A DNA stretch of 64,000 nt, taken from the NCBI RefSeq assembly GCF_040095835.1, contig NZ_JBBMFT010000001.1, positions 310,001-374,000 on the forward strand, written 5' to 3'. Shown here piece by piece: positions 51,362 to 59,375 of the stretch. Under the pieces are notes generated by a model, which saw only the letters and a list, made by a program, of their open reading frames with translations, had not been told where the DNA came from and did not search any database. Position numbers and translations under genes: made by a program. The first letter of the stretch is position 1; the number at the start of each line of letters is the position of its first letter. The stretch is from Flavonifractor hominis. Its GTDB lineage: Bacteria > Bacillota > Clostridia > Oscillospirales > Oscillospiraceae.

Positions 51362-52198
51362 TTATTTTTTTGCAGGCTCCACGTCTACAATCACAATTTC
51401 GGGCCGGTTAAACAGCCGAGGGATGCGAGTACTTTCTCGGGCGAGGCCGCGGCTGACGATCAAAACAGGACCTTGGTCTCCAAGTGTATACATCCCGCCC
51501 GCATACGAAGGAAAGAGCCCCTGGTTGGGGGCCAGAACTCCATTGATAAGACCGGGCACGCGCCACTGGCCACCATGGGCATGACCTGCCAGGATCAAGT
51601 CAAATTCTGTCTGCGCATAGGTTCCTACTCGCTCCGGCCGGTGGGTCAGCAGGACGGAAAAGAAGCCTTTACCGGTGCTTCCCTCTACGGCATCCAACTG
51701 CGTTTGCCAGGCCACTTCTCCAATGGAAGGATCGTCGATCCCGGCAATCGTAAAGACCTGCCCTCCAGCAGTCACATTCACGCTCTCCCCTTCCAACACG
51801 ACTGCGCCACGGGTTCGAAGTGCCTGCTTGACTTCGTCTGAACGTCCGGTCCAGATCTCATGATTGCCGGTCACATAGTAGGTCGGCCATCTGTGGGCCA
51901 GGGCTTCTACCGTGTCCAGAGCCCGTTCTTCCGGCATGGCAGGATCATCGTCTACAATATCCCCGCATAACAGCACGACGTCCGGTGTCTGCTTTGCTAC
52001 TGCCTCCAGCAGGTTACGCTGCCCCGGGCCGTATTTGCAGGCATGCAGATCGGTCAGCACCGCCAAACGTACCGGATCGGTTACCTTATCACTCTCTATA
52101 CGATAGGTACGTACGGTCAAACGTGCATCGAGCCCCAGGCACAGCAGCAGGACTCCGGTGCCCAAAGCAACGCCAGTTATGATCGTTTTTTTCTTCAT
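51362..52198 (-). CDS. YkuE-type membrane-anchored metallophosphoesterase
   Basis: 278 residues. One N-terminal transmembrane segment (about residues 6-24) is followed by a calcineurin-like phosphoesterase domain with a full metal set: VLTDLHACKYG, LLCGDIVDDDP, YVTGNHEIW, LLTHRPE and LAGHAHGGQWRVPG. It ends with RLFNRPEIVIVDVEPA. The domain lies outside the membrane by topology. Substrates of this family (phospholipid headgroups or UDP-sugars) are unsettled. It is preceded by AAAAAGGAG and stands alone. Confidence 0.88.
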   Translation of the reverse strand: MKKKTIITGVALGTGVLLLCLGLDARLTVRTYRIESDKVTDPVRLAVLTDLHACKYGPGQRNLLEAVAKQTPDVVLLCGDIVDDDPAMPEERALDTVEALAHRWPTYYVTGNHEIWTGRSDEVKQALRTRGAVVLEGESVNVTAGGQVFTIAGIDDPSIGEVAWQTQLDAVEGSTGKGFFSVLLTHRPERVGTYAQTEFDLILAGHAHGGQWRVPGLINGVLAPNQGLFPSYAGGMYTLGDQGPVLIVSRGLARESTRIPRLFNRPEIVIVDVEPAKK

Positions 52199-52226
52199 GT
52201 GTGGTTCTCCTTTTTGACTGTGTGAG

Positions 52227-52255
52227 GTATATCCACGCTTTGCGTGGTCATACTG
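52227..52255 (+). promoter_or_regulatory. Possible sigma-G-type promoter of the DUF421 operon
   Basis: GTATA (52227-52231), 17 bp spacer, CATACTG (52249-52255) fits the forespore sigma-G pattern (GNATR, 17-18 bp, CATNNTA) except for the last base. A CCACGC/GCGTGG hairpin (52233-52247) lies in the spacer. No sigma-A promoter of similar quality is seen. Confidence 0.4.
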
Positions 52256-52287
52256 AGAGATAAATCCGACGCTCAGGAGGTCCTTTC

Positions 52288-52965
52288 ATGGTCATTGCGT
52301 TTCTGCGCACGATCCTTCTCTATGTCTTTATCATTGCCGGCATCCGCCTGATGGGCAAGCGACAAGTGGGAGAATTGGAACCATCTGAGCTGGTATTGGC
52401 CCTGCTCATTGCAGATCTGGCTGCAGTACCCATGCAGGATTTTGGAATTCCACTGCTTACAGGTATCATCCCTATACTCACACTGCTGTGTATCACCATG
52501 GCATTGTCAGTATTAACGATGAAGAGCGTCCGTTTTCGCGCTGTAGTCTGCGGCCGGCCCAGCATTATCGTGGAAAATGGGATCCTCCGTCAGCGGGAAA
52601 TGCAAAAAAATCGATTTACAGTGGATGAACTAATGGAAGAACTGCGCATGAAGGGAATTACAGATATTTCCACTGTCAAGTATGCCATTCTGGAGACCAA
52701 TGGTCAGATCTCGGTGCTTCCCTTTGCTGCACAACAGCCGGTTACGGCTCAACAGATGCAGATGCACCCCAAAGACCCCGGACTTCCTACTGTGATCATC
52801 AACGATGGTCGGGTTCTCACCCGCAACCTGCATCATCGGGGGCTGGATGATATCTGGCTGGACCGGCAGCTGAAACAGCACAACATCAAACGTACAGAAG
52901 ATGTATTTCTGCTGACGGTAGACGAACAAAATCAGGTCTATTTAGCGGCAAAGGAGGAGAGCTGA
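52288..52965 (+). CDS. DUF421 (YetF/YrbG-type) membrane protein
   Basis: 225 residues. Three transmembrane segments in the first ~85 residues contain GIRLMGKRQVGELEPSELVLALLIAD, the DUF421 signature. A cytoplasmic domain follows (FRAVVCGRPSIIVENG, MQKNRFTVDELMEELRMKGI, VKYAILETNGQISVLP). Members are widespread in spore formers; several act in the forespore membrane and influence spore heat resistance or germination. The downstream gene overlaps by one base (TGATG). The ribosome site CAGGAGG is strong. Confidence 0.88.
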   Translation: MVIAFLRTILLYVFIIAGIRLMGKRQVGELEPSELVLALLIADLAAVPMQDFGIPLLTGIIPILTLLCITMALSVLTMKSVRFRAVVCGRPSIIVENGILRQREMQKNRFTVDELMEELRMKGITDISTVKYAILETNGQISVLPFAAQQPVTAQQMQMHPKDPGLPTVIINDGRVLTRNLHHRGLDDIWLDRQLKQHNIKRTEDVFLLTVDEQNQVYLAAKEES

Positions 52966-53345
52966 TGAAACGGCTGTGGGTCGCAGTGCTTCTGCTGGGG
53001 GCGGTATTTGGTGCCACACTGTGCAACACCGCTTATCTGCGCGGTTTTACCGGAGAATTGAATTCTCTTTTGGAGCAGGCGCAACGCCTGGCCGAGGCAG
53101 AAGACTGGCCCCGGGCGCTGGAGTTGACAGAGCAGGCGCTTCAGACTTGGAAGGCGCGGGACGTATATCTGCACGTATTGCTCCGCCATTCCGACACCGA
53201 CCAGATCTATGCGTCCTTTTGTGAGGTGGAACAATATCTTACCTGCCGGGAAAGCGGGGAATATTCTGCGGCCAACGCCAGGCTGCTCACTCAGATCAGC
53301 CTGCTCAGCGAAGCAGAGCAGCTGACCCTGAAAAACGTGTTCTGA
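52965..53345 (+). CDS. DUF4363 family protein
   Basis: 126 residues. An N-terminal transmembrane or signal segment (about residues 3-22) is followed by an all-helical extracytoplasmic domain (GELNSLLEQAQRLAEAEDWPRALELTEQALQTW, with DTDQIYASFCEVEQYL). DUF4363 proteins commonly sit directly after DUF421 genes in clostridia, so the two probably act together in the membrane. The ATG overlaps the DUF421 stop. Molecular function is unknown. Confidence 0.82.
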   Translation: MKRLWVAVLLLGAVFGATLCNTAYLRGFTGELNSLLEQAQRLAEAEDWPRALELTEQALQTWKARDVYLHVLLRHSDTDQIYASFCEVEQYLTCRESGEYSAANARLLTQISLLSEAEQLTLKNVF

Positions 53346-53351
53346 TCCAGT

Positions 53352-53807
53352 TCAATGAGAACGACCGGCCAACATAGCATTGAGTTCGGCGCGGGTACAG
53401 TGGTAGTCCCCGTCCCCACTGCGCCGGTAGGATCCACGGACCATATCTCCACCGATGTATACCGGAAGTTGGTCTTGCTCCGCCGGAGGGACTGTAATAA
53501 TCACTATGTCTCCATCTTCGGTATGAACTACCTGCACATCTTCTTCCTGCAGCAGGTCCGCACTAACCACTTTGGGATCCCTACGCATGGTATTGAACTC
53601 CTCTACCAATTCCCAGGGATCCAACAACCCCTGTACCCGCAGGGTGTGGTCCGGCAGTTCCTCTACACCGAGCAGAATAATTCCGCCGTACGAGTTGGCG
53701 AAAGCCGAATAGGTTTCCCAGATACTTTTAGGCAGGCCGCCGGTAGCCAGTTTGGCCTCCAGACGGTTGTTTTCCCGGTAGTGGCTGATCTGTGTCCAAT
53801 CAAACAT
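53352..53807 (-). CDS. AlbA_2/Schlafen-type DNA-binding-domain protein
   Basis: 151 residues comprising just the AlbA_2 (Schlafen-like) domain: YRENNRLEAKLATGGLPKSIWETYSAFANSYGG, IILLGVEE, and the C-terminal segment GDMVRGSYRRSGDGDYHCTRAEL, which fits the Y-x-R-x-G-x-x-x motif of the family. Longer members carry a helicase or a winged-helix regulator, both absent here, so it is a stand-alone form. It converges on the DUF4363 gene with a 6 bp gap. Role unknown. Confidence 0.82.
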   Translation of the reverse strand: MFDWTQISHYRENNRLEAKLATGGLPKSIWETYSAFANSYGGIILLGVEELPDHTLRVQGLLDPWELVEEFNTMRRDPKVVSADLLQEEDVQVVHTEDGDIVIITVPPAEQDQLPVYIGGDMVRGSYRRSGDGDYHCTRAELNAMLAGRSH

Positions 53808-53873
53808 GGCAGAGCGCTCCTTTCCTTTTGCCTATTATAAAAAACACACTGCGGTTTGGCAAGAGTGTGACTC

Positions 53874-53902
53874 TTGCCTTTCCGCTTGACTTGTTGTAAA
53901 AT
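53874..53902 (+). promoter_or_regulatory. Promoter of the FlK-like gene, with an overlapping inverted repeat
   Basis: -35 TTGCCT (53874-53879), 17 bp spacer, -10 TAAAAT (53897-53902). The -35 lies within a perfect 9 bp inverted repeat (53858-53866 with 53870-53878), which could be an operator or a terminator arm. Confidence 0.5.
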
Positions 53903-53935
53903 GGGACCAATTTCCCGGTTGAAAGGAGCAATATC

Positions 53936-54331
53936 ATGTCAATTACCGTTGGAAGCAAAGGACGAGCCGAGTGTGTGGTTACGCAGGAGACAACTGCTGC
54001 AGCTGTAGGCAGTGGACTGCTGCCCGTATTTGCCACGCCTCAGATGATTGCCTTGATGGAAGGGGCAGCTGTTGATGCTGTCCAGGCTGGTCTGGAGGAG
54101 GGGCAGGGCACCGTAGGGACCCATCTGGATGTCAGTCATGATGCGGCGACTCCCATTGGTATGCGGGTCTGGGCTGAGGCAGAACTTACCGCTGTGGAAG
54201 GCCGCAAACTCACCTTTGCTGTAACTGCCTTTGATGAGGCAGGCCCCATTGGCAAGGGTGTGCATGAACGGTTTATCATCCAGAACGATCGCTTCCTCAG
54301 TAAGACTGAGGCGAAAAAGGCTGCACAGTGA
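53936..54331 (+). CDS. FlK-like hot-dog thioesterase
   Basis: 131-residue single hot-dog-fold protein related to fluoroacetyl-CoA thioesterase FlK and the wider set of small acyl-CoA thioesterases. It shows FATPQMIALMEGAAVDAV (catalytic Glu region), GTVGTHLDVSHDAATPIGM (catalytic His and acyl loop), GRKLTFAVTAFDEAGPIGKGVHERF. In gut anaerobes such proteins probably hydrolyse short acyl-CoAs; the real substrate is unknown. The ribosome site is AAAGGAG. Confidence 0.85.
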   Translation: MSITVGSKGRAECVVTQETTAAAVGSGLLPVFATPQMIALMEGAAVDAVQAGLEEGQGTVGTHLDVSHDAATPIGMRVWAEAELTAVEGRKLTFAVTAFDEAGPIGKGVHERFIIQNDRFLSKTEAKKAAQ

Positions 54332-54374
54332 TGGATCCCGCTCCTCTGGTTTGACGTTCTCGGTGTTCTGTCTA

Positions 54375-54403
54375 GTGACATTTTTCACCTGGTGGTATAT
54401 ACT
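54375..54403 (+). promoter_or_regulatory. Promoter of the HdeD-like gene
   Basis: -35 GTGACA (54375-54380), 17 bp spacer, -10 TATACT (54398-54403), about 25 nt upstream of the ATG. Confidence 0.65.
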
Positions 54404-54430
54404 GAGCCCGTCAAGAAAGGTGGTTGCGTT

Positions 54431-55012
54431 ATGAAAGAATTCCTGCGCAATATGAAGATCAGCTTCATCCTGGCTGCGATACTTTACATTGTGCTGGGGC
54501 TGTTCCTTTTGCTCTGGCCGGATACGAGCATTACGGTAATCTGTTTATTCTTTGGTACGATCCTGCTCATTTACGGCCTGGTAACAGTCATCAGCTTCTT
54601 CCTGCGGGACAGCCGTCAGGGCAACTTTGTGTTGGAGCTGTTTCTTGGTATTGTGGCGGCTGCGATAGGACTGCTGTTTCTTATCCGGCCGGCAGTTGCG
54701 GCTTCTGTTCTGCCGATGATTGTGGGTCTGTTTGTACTGGTGGATGGCCTGATCAACCTCAAGCGTGCCATTGAATTGCGTGGACTTTTCTATCAGCGTT
54801 GGACGATCCCTCTAGTGCTTTCACTTTGTTCGGTAGCGTTGGGACTGATTGTGGTATTTCGGCCCTTCTTGGCAGCAGAAGCACTGGCCATGTTGATTGG
54901 CGCAGTGTTGATTTTTGAAGGAGTATCCGATCTGTGGACCATCTTTAAGGTTTCCCACTGGACGAAAGAATACCGCAAGCTGCATCCGGTAGACCCAATT
55001 GACTTTGAATAA
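54431..55012 (+). CDS. HdeD/DUF308-family membrane protein
   Basis: 193 residues from ATG 54431 behind AAAGGTGG (an earlier in-frame start at 54392 would lie inside the promoter). Six transmembrane segments in three similar pairs, with the family pattern LYIVLGLFLLLWPDTSITVI, GLFVLVDGLINLKRAIEL and SVALGLIVVFRPFLAAEALA. HdeD in E. coli relates to acid stress; in Firmicutes the role is unknown. A strong terminator follows. Confidence 0.87.
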   Translation: MKEFLRNMKISFILAAILYIVLGLFLLLWPDTSITVICLFFGTILLIYGLVTVISFFLRDSRQGNFVLELFLGIVAAAIGLLFLIRPAVAASVLPMIVGLFVLVDGLINLKRAIELRGLFYQRWTIPLVLSLCSVALGLIVVFRPFLAAEALAMLIGAVLIFEGVSDLWTIFKVSHWTKEYRKLHPVDPIDFE

Positions 55013-55043
55013 AAAGAGACCCGCCTTCGGCGGGTCTCTTTTT
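55011..55043. terminator. Bidirectional terminator between the HdeD-like and DUF2344 genes
   Basis: 15 bp stem (55011-55025 with 55029-55043) with a TTC loop and A/T runs at both ends, between convergent genes. Confidence 0.93.
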
Positions 55044-55701
55044 ATTCCCAAATCTCATAATTTTTATCCAACACAGCCCGACGGTGATATATTGCGTAGT
55101 CCGGTGCTGCATCGGGACAATGCTGCCGGATGGCAGAGACAATCAACTCTGGATTGAGACCAGGATTCTGCGCTTTGAGAATCAAATCCAGTGCAATGGT
55201 GTCTCTACGCTCTTCCACAGTAGCTTTGGCAATCAACGGAATCAGATCTACTTCTACTTGACCGCTCTTGGCCTTTTTGCTCCGCTTAGCCATGACAAGA
55301 TGTTCGCGTCCCAGCAGTTCCTGAATGGCGCTTTCTGCACCAAAAGGGGCGCCAGCCTCATATTCCAGAGTGACGATGTAATTGACATAGCAAAGTTCCT
55401 TGGCTGGACGCACAGCTTCATAACAACGTTTGACCGTGATTCCCGCCGGAAGTACTGCATTCATTCGGTCTGGAACCTCTTCCAGAGGAGTATTCAGAAC
55501 CTGACACTCCAACACCTCACACCCGCTGGAAAAGCCGACTGACAACGGTAAAGGGATGGATACAAAAGCGTGTGGATTAAAACCTTCCGTATGCTTGATC
55601 GGGATCCCGGCCCGGAGAAAAGAGCGCTGAAAGGTGCGCATTAGATCCAGGTGAGAAATAAATTTAGCGGTATCCGCTTTGCAAAACGCCAATCTATGCA
55701 T
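55042..55701 (-). CDS. DUF2344/TIGR03936 radical-SAM-associated protein
   Basis: 219 residues from ATG 55701 behind AGGAGG (the longer frame to 55734 overlaps its partner too far). It contains HRLAFCKADTAKFISHLDLMRTFQRSFLRAGIPI and HTEGFNPHAFVSIPLPLSVGFSSGCE, the DUF2344 signature. It always accompanies the TIGR03960 radical-SAM protein in Firmicutes and may be its C-terminal partner, as the two are fused in some species. It overlaps that gene by 8 bp. Reaction unknown. Confidence 0.9.
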   Translation of the reverse strand: MHRLAFCKADTAKFISHLDLMRTFQRSFLRAGIPIKHTEGFNPHAFVSIPLPLSVGFSSGCEVLECQVLNTPLEEVPDRMNAVLPAGITVKRCYEAVRPAKELCYVNYIVTLEYEAGAPFGAESAIQELLGREHLVMAKRSKKAKSGQVEVDLIPLIAKATVEERRDTIALDLILKAQNPGLNPELIVSAIRQHCPDAAPDYAIYHRRAVLDKNYEIWE

Positions 55702-57529
55702 CACATGTTCCTCCTGGATAGAGCTTATCCGCACCGCAGCCGGTACACTGTTTCCGGCAGTCAGGGGTAATTACGGCCTGATAGGCACGTTCCCGCTCAC
55801 GCCAAAGGAAAGCGCGAGACACACCGGTAGAGGTTACACTCCAAGGAAGTACCTCGTCTTTGTCACGGGTGCGATTGGCGTAAAACGCCGGATCCAGACC
55901 GCACTCGGCAAACGCCGCCATCCAGCGATCAAAATCAAAGTATTCGCTCCAGGAGTCAAATTTCGCCCCGTGATGCCAGGCTGTCTCCAGTACCTCGGCT
56001 ATACGGCGGTCCCCTCTGGAGAATACCGCTTCCAGAAAACTGGTCTCCGGGTCATGCCAGCTATAACGAATGGAACGGCCGCGCATGTGTTCCCGCAGCA
56101 ATTTTACCCGACGCTTATACTCCTCCATTGCCACCTGCGGCTCCCACTGGAAAGCGGTGTGCGGCTTGGGGACAAAGCAGGCTGTGGACACGGTGATCGT
56201 TACACCACGCTTGGGGTTGGGCGTACACTCCCGCCAGGTTTGATAGACCTTTTCTGCCAGGTCCGCAATTCCCAGCACGTCTTCATCCGTTTCAGTGGGC
56301 AGACCGAGCATGAAATAAAGCTTCACACTGCTCCAACCGCCGGAAAACGCAGTCCGGCAGGAGCGCAGCAGATCTTCTTCCGTCACATTTTTGTTGATCG
56401 CATCCCGTAGGCGCTGAGTTCCGGCCTCCGGTGCAAAGGTGAGGCCGGACTTGCGTACATGCTGCACCCGCTCCATTAGTCCCAGAGAAAAATTGTCTGC
56501 CCGCAGCGAGGGAAGGGACAGCGAGACTTTATTGGGTTCACACCACTCAAGAAGTCCGTCACACAGTGATTCCAACGGCCGGTAGTCGCTGGTAGAAAGA
56601 CTGGACAGGGTCATCTCCTGATATCCGGAATCCTTACATGCCTCGATTCCCTGCTGGATCAGCCGCTGAGGGTCCCGGGCACGGACAGGCCGATAGGCAT
56701 AACCCGCCTGGCAGAAACGGCAGCCGCGGATACAGCCGCGAAACAGCTCCAACATCACCCGGTCATGGACAATCTCTGTGGAGGGCACAATGGTCTTGAC
56801 CGGGAAATAGCTTTTATCAAAGTCCTGTACAATACGCTTGGTTACCACTGCCGGTGCAGGCTCCCGAGCGGTGATGGCAGCCAAGGTCCCGTCCTCGTGA
56901 TAAGAGACATCGTACAGTGACGGTACGTAGACACCGGGAATTTGTGCGGCAACCTGTAAAAACTCCTCTTTGTCCCAGCATTCCTCTCTGGCTTTGCGGT
57001 AGGTCTGGATGATTTCCACACTGACATCCTCGCCTTCGCCCAGCACGAACAGATCCACAAAAGGAGCCAATGGCTCGGGATTGAACGCACAGGTGCCGCC
57101 GGCCACCACAATGGGAGAAAGACTGGTACGTTCTTCCGCACGCAGCGGAAGACCAGCCAGGTCCAGCATATTGAGCACGTTGGTATAGGCCATTTCATAT
57201 CCCAGAGAAAAGCCGATCAGGTCAAAATCAGCAATGGAATCCCCGCTTTCCAGTCCGTAAAGCGGAATTCCCTCCCGGCGCATCTCTTCCTCCATGTCGC
57301 CCCAGGGGGCAAACACGCGCTCACACCAGACGCCTTCCATCTCGTTCATAACGCCGTAGAGGATGCGTATACCGAGATTGGACATACCAATCTCGTACGT
57401 ATCCGGGAAACAGAGCGCATAGCGCACGTCTACTGCGTGCCGGTCCTTGACCACAGCGTTGTACTCTCCGCCGGTATACCGCGCCGGCTTTTGTACCCGC
57501 GGCAAGATGTGTTCCAAAGTACGATTCAT
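55694..57529 (-). CDS. TIGR03960-type B12-binding-domain radical SAM protein
   Basis: 611 residues. The N-terminal B12-binding-like domain (about residues 20-150, DTYEIGMSNLGIRILYG, GFSLGYEMAYTN) lacks an obvious DxHxxG. The radical SAM core carries the cluster motif CIRGCRFCQAG, then SLSSTDYxxL-like TLSSLSTSDYRPLESL and FAPEAGTQRLRDAINK. The C-terminal CxxC-type end (CRKQCTGCGADKLYPGG) may bind a second cluster. The family is conserved near rplU/rng in many Firmicutes and is suspected to act on RNA or ribosome components; that neighbourhood is not present here. Confidence 0.92.
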   Translation of the reverse strand: MNRTLEHILPRVQKPARYTGGEYNAVVKDRHAVDVRYALCFPDTYEIGMSNLGIRILYGVMNEMEGVWCERVFAPWGDMEEEMRREGIPLYGLESGDSIADFDLIGFSLGYEMAYTNVLNMLDLAGLPLRAEERTSLSPIVVAGGTCAFNPEPLAPFVDLFVLGEGEDVSVEIIQTYRKAREECWDKEEFLQVAAQIPGVYVPSLYDVSYHEDGTLAAITAREPAPAVVTKRIVQDFDKSYFPVKTIVPSTEIVHDRVMLELFRGCIRGCRFCQAGYAYRPVRARDPQRLIQQGIEACKDSGYQEMTLSSLSTSDYRPLESLCDGLLEWCEPNKVSLSLPSLRADNFSLGLMERVQHVRKSGLTFAPEAGTQRLRDAINKNVTEEDLLRSCRTAFSGGWSSVKLYFMLGLPTETDEDVLGIADLAEKVYQTWRECTPNPKRGVTITVSTACFVPKPHTAFQWEPQVAMEEYKRRVKLLREHMRGRSIRYSWHDPETSFLEAVFSRGDRRIAEVLETAWHHGAKFDSWSEYFDFDRWMAAFAECGLDPAFYANRTRDKDEVLPWSVTSTGVSRAFLWRERERAYQAVITPDCRKQCTGCGADKLYPGGTCDA

Positions 57530-57579
57530 GCCGAACCCTCTCTATATCCATCGATAGTATCCGAAAAACAGTAAATTAT

Positions 57580-57608
57580 ATTATACTATTTCATATACAG
57601 GCTGACAA
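57580..57608 (-). promoter_or_regulatory. Promoter of the radical-SAM/DUF2344 operon
   Basis: Minus strand: -35 TTGTCA (57603-57608), 17 bp spacer, perfect -10 TATAAT (57580-57585). Confidence 0.75.
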
Positions 57609-57656
57609 GCCCTTTTTCTGAACATTTCCGGCTTAAAAAATTCCAAAAAATGGCTT

Positions 57657-58778
57657 TTACAGTAATGGGATGGCAGCGATACACAAAATGGCCAATGCCA
57701 GAGCGTTCGCTACAGTAAATGTCATCAAGTACTCCCCTGCCCGTGCTCCACTGGAACGGAGATAGATTTTAAGTGAAATTAGGCTTGCCAAAGAGGCAAT
57801 GGGTGTACCCAACCCGCCCACGTTGACACCGATAAGCAGTCCCCGCCAATCGGCTGTAAATCCGGAGAGCAGGACAGCAGCTGGGACATTACTGATGACT
57901 TGGCTGGTCAGCAAAGAGGCCAGCGCGGTATTTTGGCTTACAACTGCGGAAAGTCCGCGCTGCAGAGGAGTGCAAGCTCCAATGTTGCCTGCGAAAAGGA
58001 AAAAGCAGATAAAGGTAGCCAACAAGCCATAGTCCACACGCCGAAACAGTGTGCGGTCAAACAGAATGAGTGCGGCCAGAACCACAACCAAAAGCGCTGG
58101 ATAAGGGAATACACGGAAGACTGACAGCAGACACAACGCGAAAAGTCCCGCCATCAAACCGAGTCGTCCAGGACGGCGCAGCTGCGCCTGCTCTGGAAAG
58201 GAGACACTGATTCCCTCCGACTTTCCCCGCAAAGCGGCGATAGTCAGGCCAACCAGACTGACCAATACCAGCGGCAGCATTACACCAAAAAACTGCCCTG
58301 GAGTTAGACCATAATTGGCATACAGGTAAAGGTTTTGCGGGTTTCCTATGGGGGTAGCCATGCTGCCAAGGTTTGCTGCAATGGTCTGAAGTACAATAAT
58401 GTAAATAAGACGGTCCCTTCGGCCGATCAAGCCAAGCACCAAAATGGAAAAGGGCACAAAGGAAATAAGTGCTACGTCGTTGGTGACCAGCATGGATACA
58501 AAAAAGGGAAGCAGGACCAGACAAAGCTCTACAAAATGCATCCGCCGTTCGCCAGAGAGCAGTTTCTGCGCCAGTACGGCAAATACACCACATTCTTGGA
58601 ATCCTGCTACGACAGCCATCAGACAGAACAACAGGGAGATAACCCGCCAATCCACGTAGTTCAAGTAGGCCGCCGAAGGTGGATTGAGTAACATGGATAA
58701 GAGTGCACACACCGCTGCAATGCAAAAAACGGTTTCATGTTTCATCCAGTGTATTACAGCGCCGCATACCTGTTTCAC
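57657..58778 (-). CDS. ArsB/NhaD-type anion or cation permease
   Basis: 373 residues from GTG 58778 (behind GGGGAG); the longer open frame to 58886 runs through a terminator hairpin and is not used. About ten transmembrane segments in the ion-transporter superfamily layout, with two inverted halves. VTNDVALISFVPFSILVLG and ATPIGNPQNLYLYANYGL in the first half, and SNVPAAVLLSGF, GVNVGGLGTPIASLASLISLKIY in the second, are the hallmark re-entrant loop regions of ArsB/NhaD/CitM relatives. Substrate (arsenite, Na+/H+ or dicarboxylate) is not determinable. Confidence 0.85.
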   Translation of the reverse strand: MKQVCGAVIHWMKHETVFCIAAVCALLSMLLNPPSAAYLNYVDWRVISLLFCLMAVVAGFQECGVFAVLAQKLLSGERRMHFVELCLVLLPFFVSMLVTNDVALISFVPFSILVLGLIGRRDRLIYIIVLQTIAANLGSMATPIGNPQNLYLYANYGLTPGQFFGVMLPLVLVSLVGLTIAALRGKSEGISVSFPEQAQLRRPGRLGLMAGLFALCLLSVFRVFPYPALLVVVLAALILFDRTLFRRVDYGLLATFICFFLFAGNIGACTPLQRGLSAVVSQNTALASLLTSQVISNVPAAVLLSGFTADWRGLLIGVNVGGLGTPIASLASLISLKIYLRSSGARAGEYLMTFTVANALALAILCIAAIPLL

Positions 58779-58804
58779 AGACCTCTCCCCTTTTCTGGGA
58801 ATGT

Positions 58805-58831
58805 AAAAAGCCACCCGGCGGGTGGCTTTTT
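58805..58831. terminator. Terminator between the DUF6514 and permease genes
   Basis: 12 bp stem (58805-58816 with 58820-58831) with a GGC loop and A/T runs. On the minus strand it ends the DUF6514 transcript. Confidence 0.88.
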
Positions 58832-58916
58832 GCATGTTGATATTGTCAGCCGATTGCCGCTTACAGTCTACTCGATTCTGCGGCATCGGTCAAGTCCTAA
58901 CCACATGGCTATATGG

Positions 58917-59123
58917 TCAGGAACGTCGAAAATCGTCTACTACATCGGCAAGGTGGAGCGGGGAAAGACCCGCGCTGTTGCAGCATTCCACCAAACGGTT
59001 CACTTCATAAAAGTCAGTGGAAATCCGTTTTACACATACACCATTTCTGCCACGTATTCCATACATCTGCGGTCTGGATGCTTTGTCCAGGAACACGCGG
59101 TACATCATGTGATTCTGTCTCAT
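58917..59123 (-). CDS. DUF6514 family small protein
   Basis: 68 residues from ATG 59123 (behind GAGGAGAG). It shows the family pattern YRVFLDKASRPQMYGIRGRNGVCVKRISTDFYEVNRLVECCNS and ends LSPLHLADVVDDFRRS. An in-frame extension to 59195 is unlikely. Members are common single small genes in Oscillospiraceae and Lachnospiraceae. Unknown function. It diverges from the S24-type regulator, with a 252 bp intergenic region in which I see no other gene. Confidence 0.75.
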   Translation of the reverse strand: MRQNHMMYRVFLDKASRPQMYGIRGRNGVCVKRISTDFYEVNRLVECCNSAGLSPLHLADVVDDFRRS

Positions 59124-59375
59124 ACACACTCTCTCCTCAATCTCCCAGTTGCTGTTTTCCTGATAAAACGACCAGATTCTTCCTTTTTTTCGCATGTAGC
59201 AGTGCTATACTTCCATATGAAGACTGCGCCTCCTCATACCCCCTAACAGAAATTCTGTTTTTGTTATCATCTTATAACTTCGCAGGAAGAAGTCAATATA
59301 AACGGACTATTTTGACCTGTTTTTCTAGTTTTTTACCACATTTGGTCAGCATATTTTGTATGGGAGGGCTCCTGT

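Noticed and set aside
58779..58886. N-terminal extension of the permease gene to 58886
   Set aside because: It would read through a strong terminator hairpin; GTG 58778 with GGGGAG is better placed.
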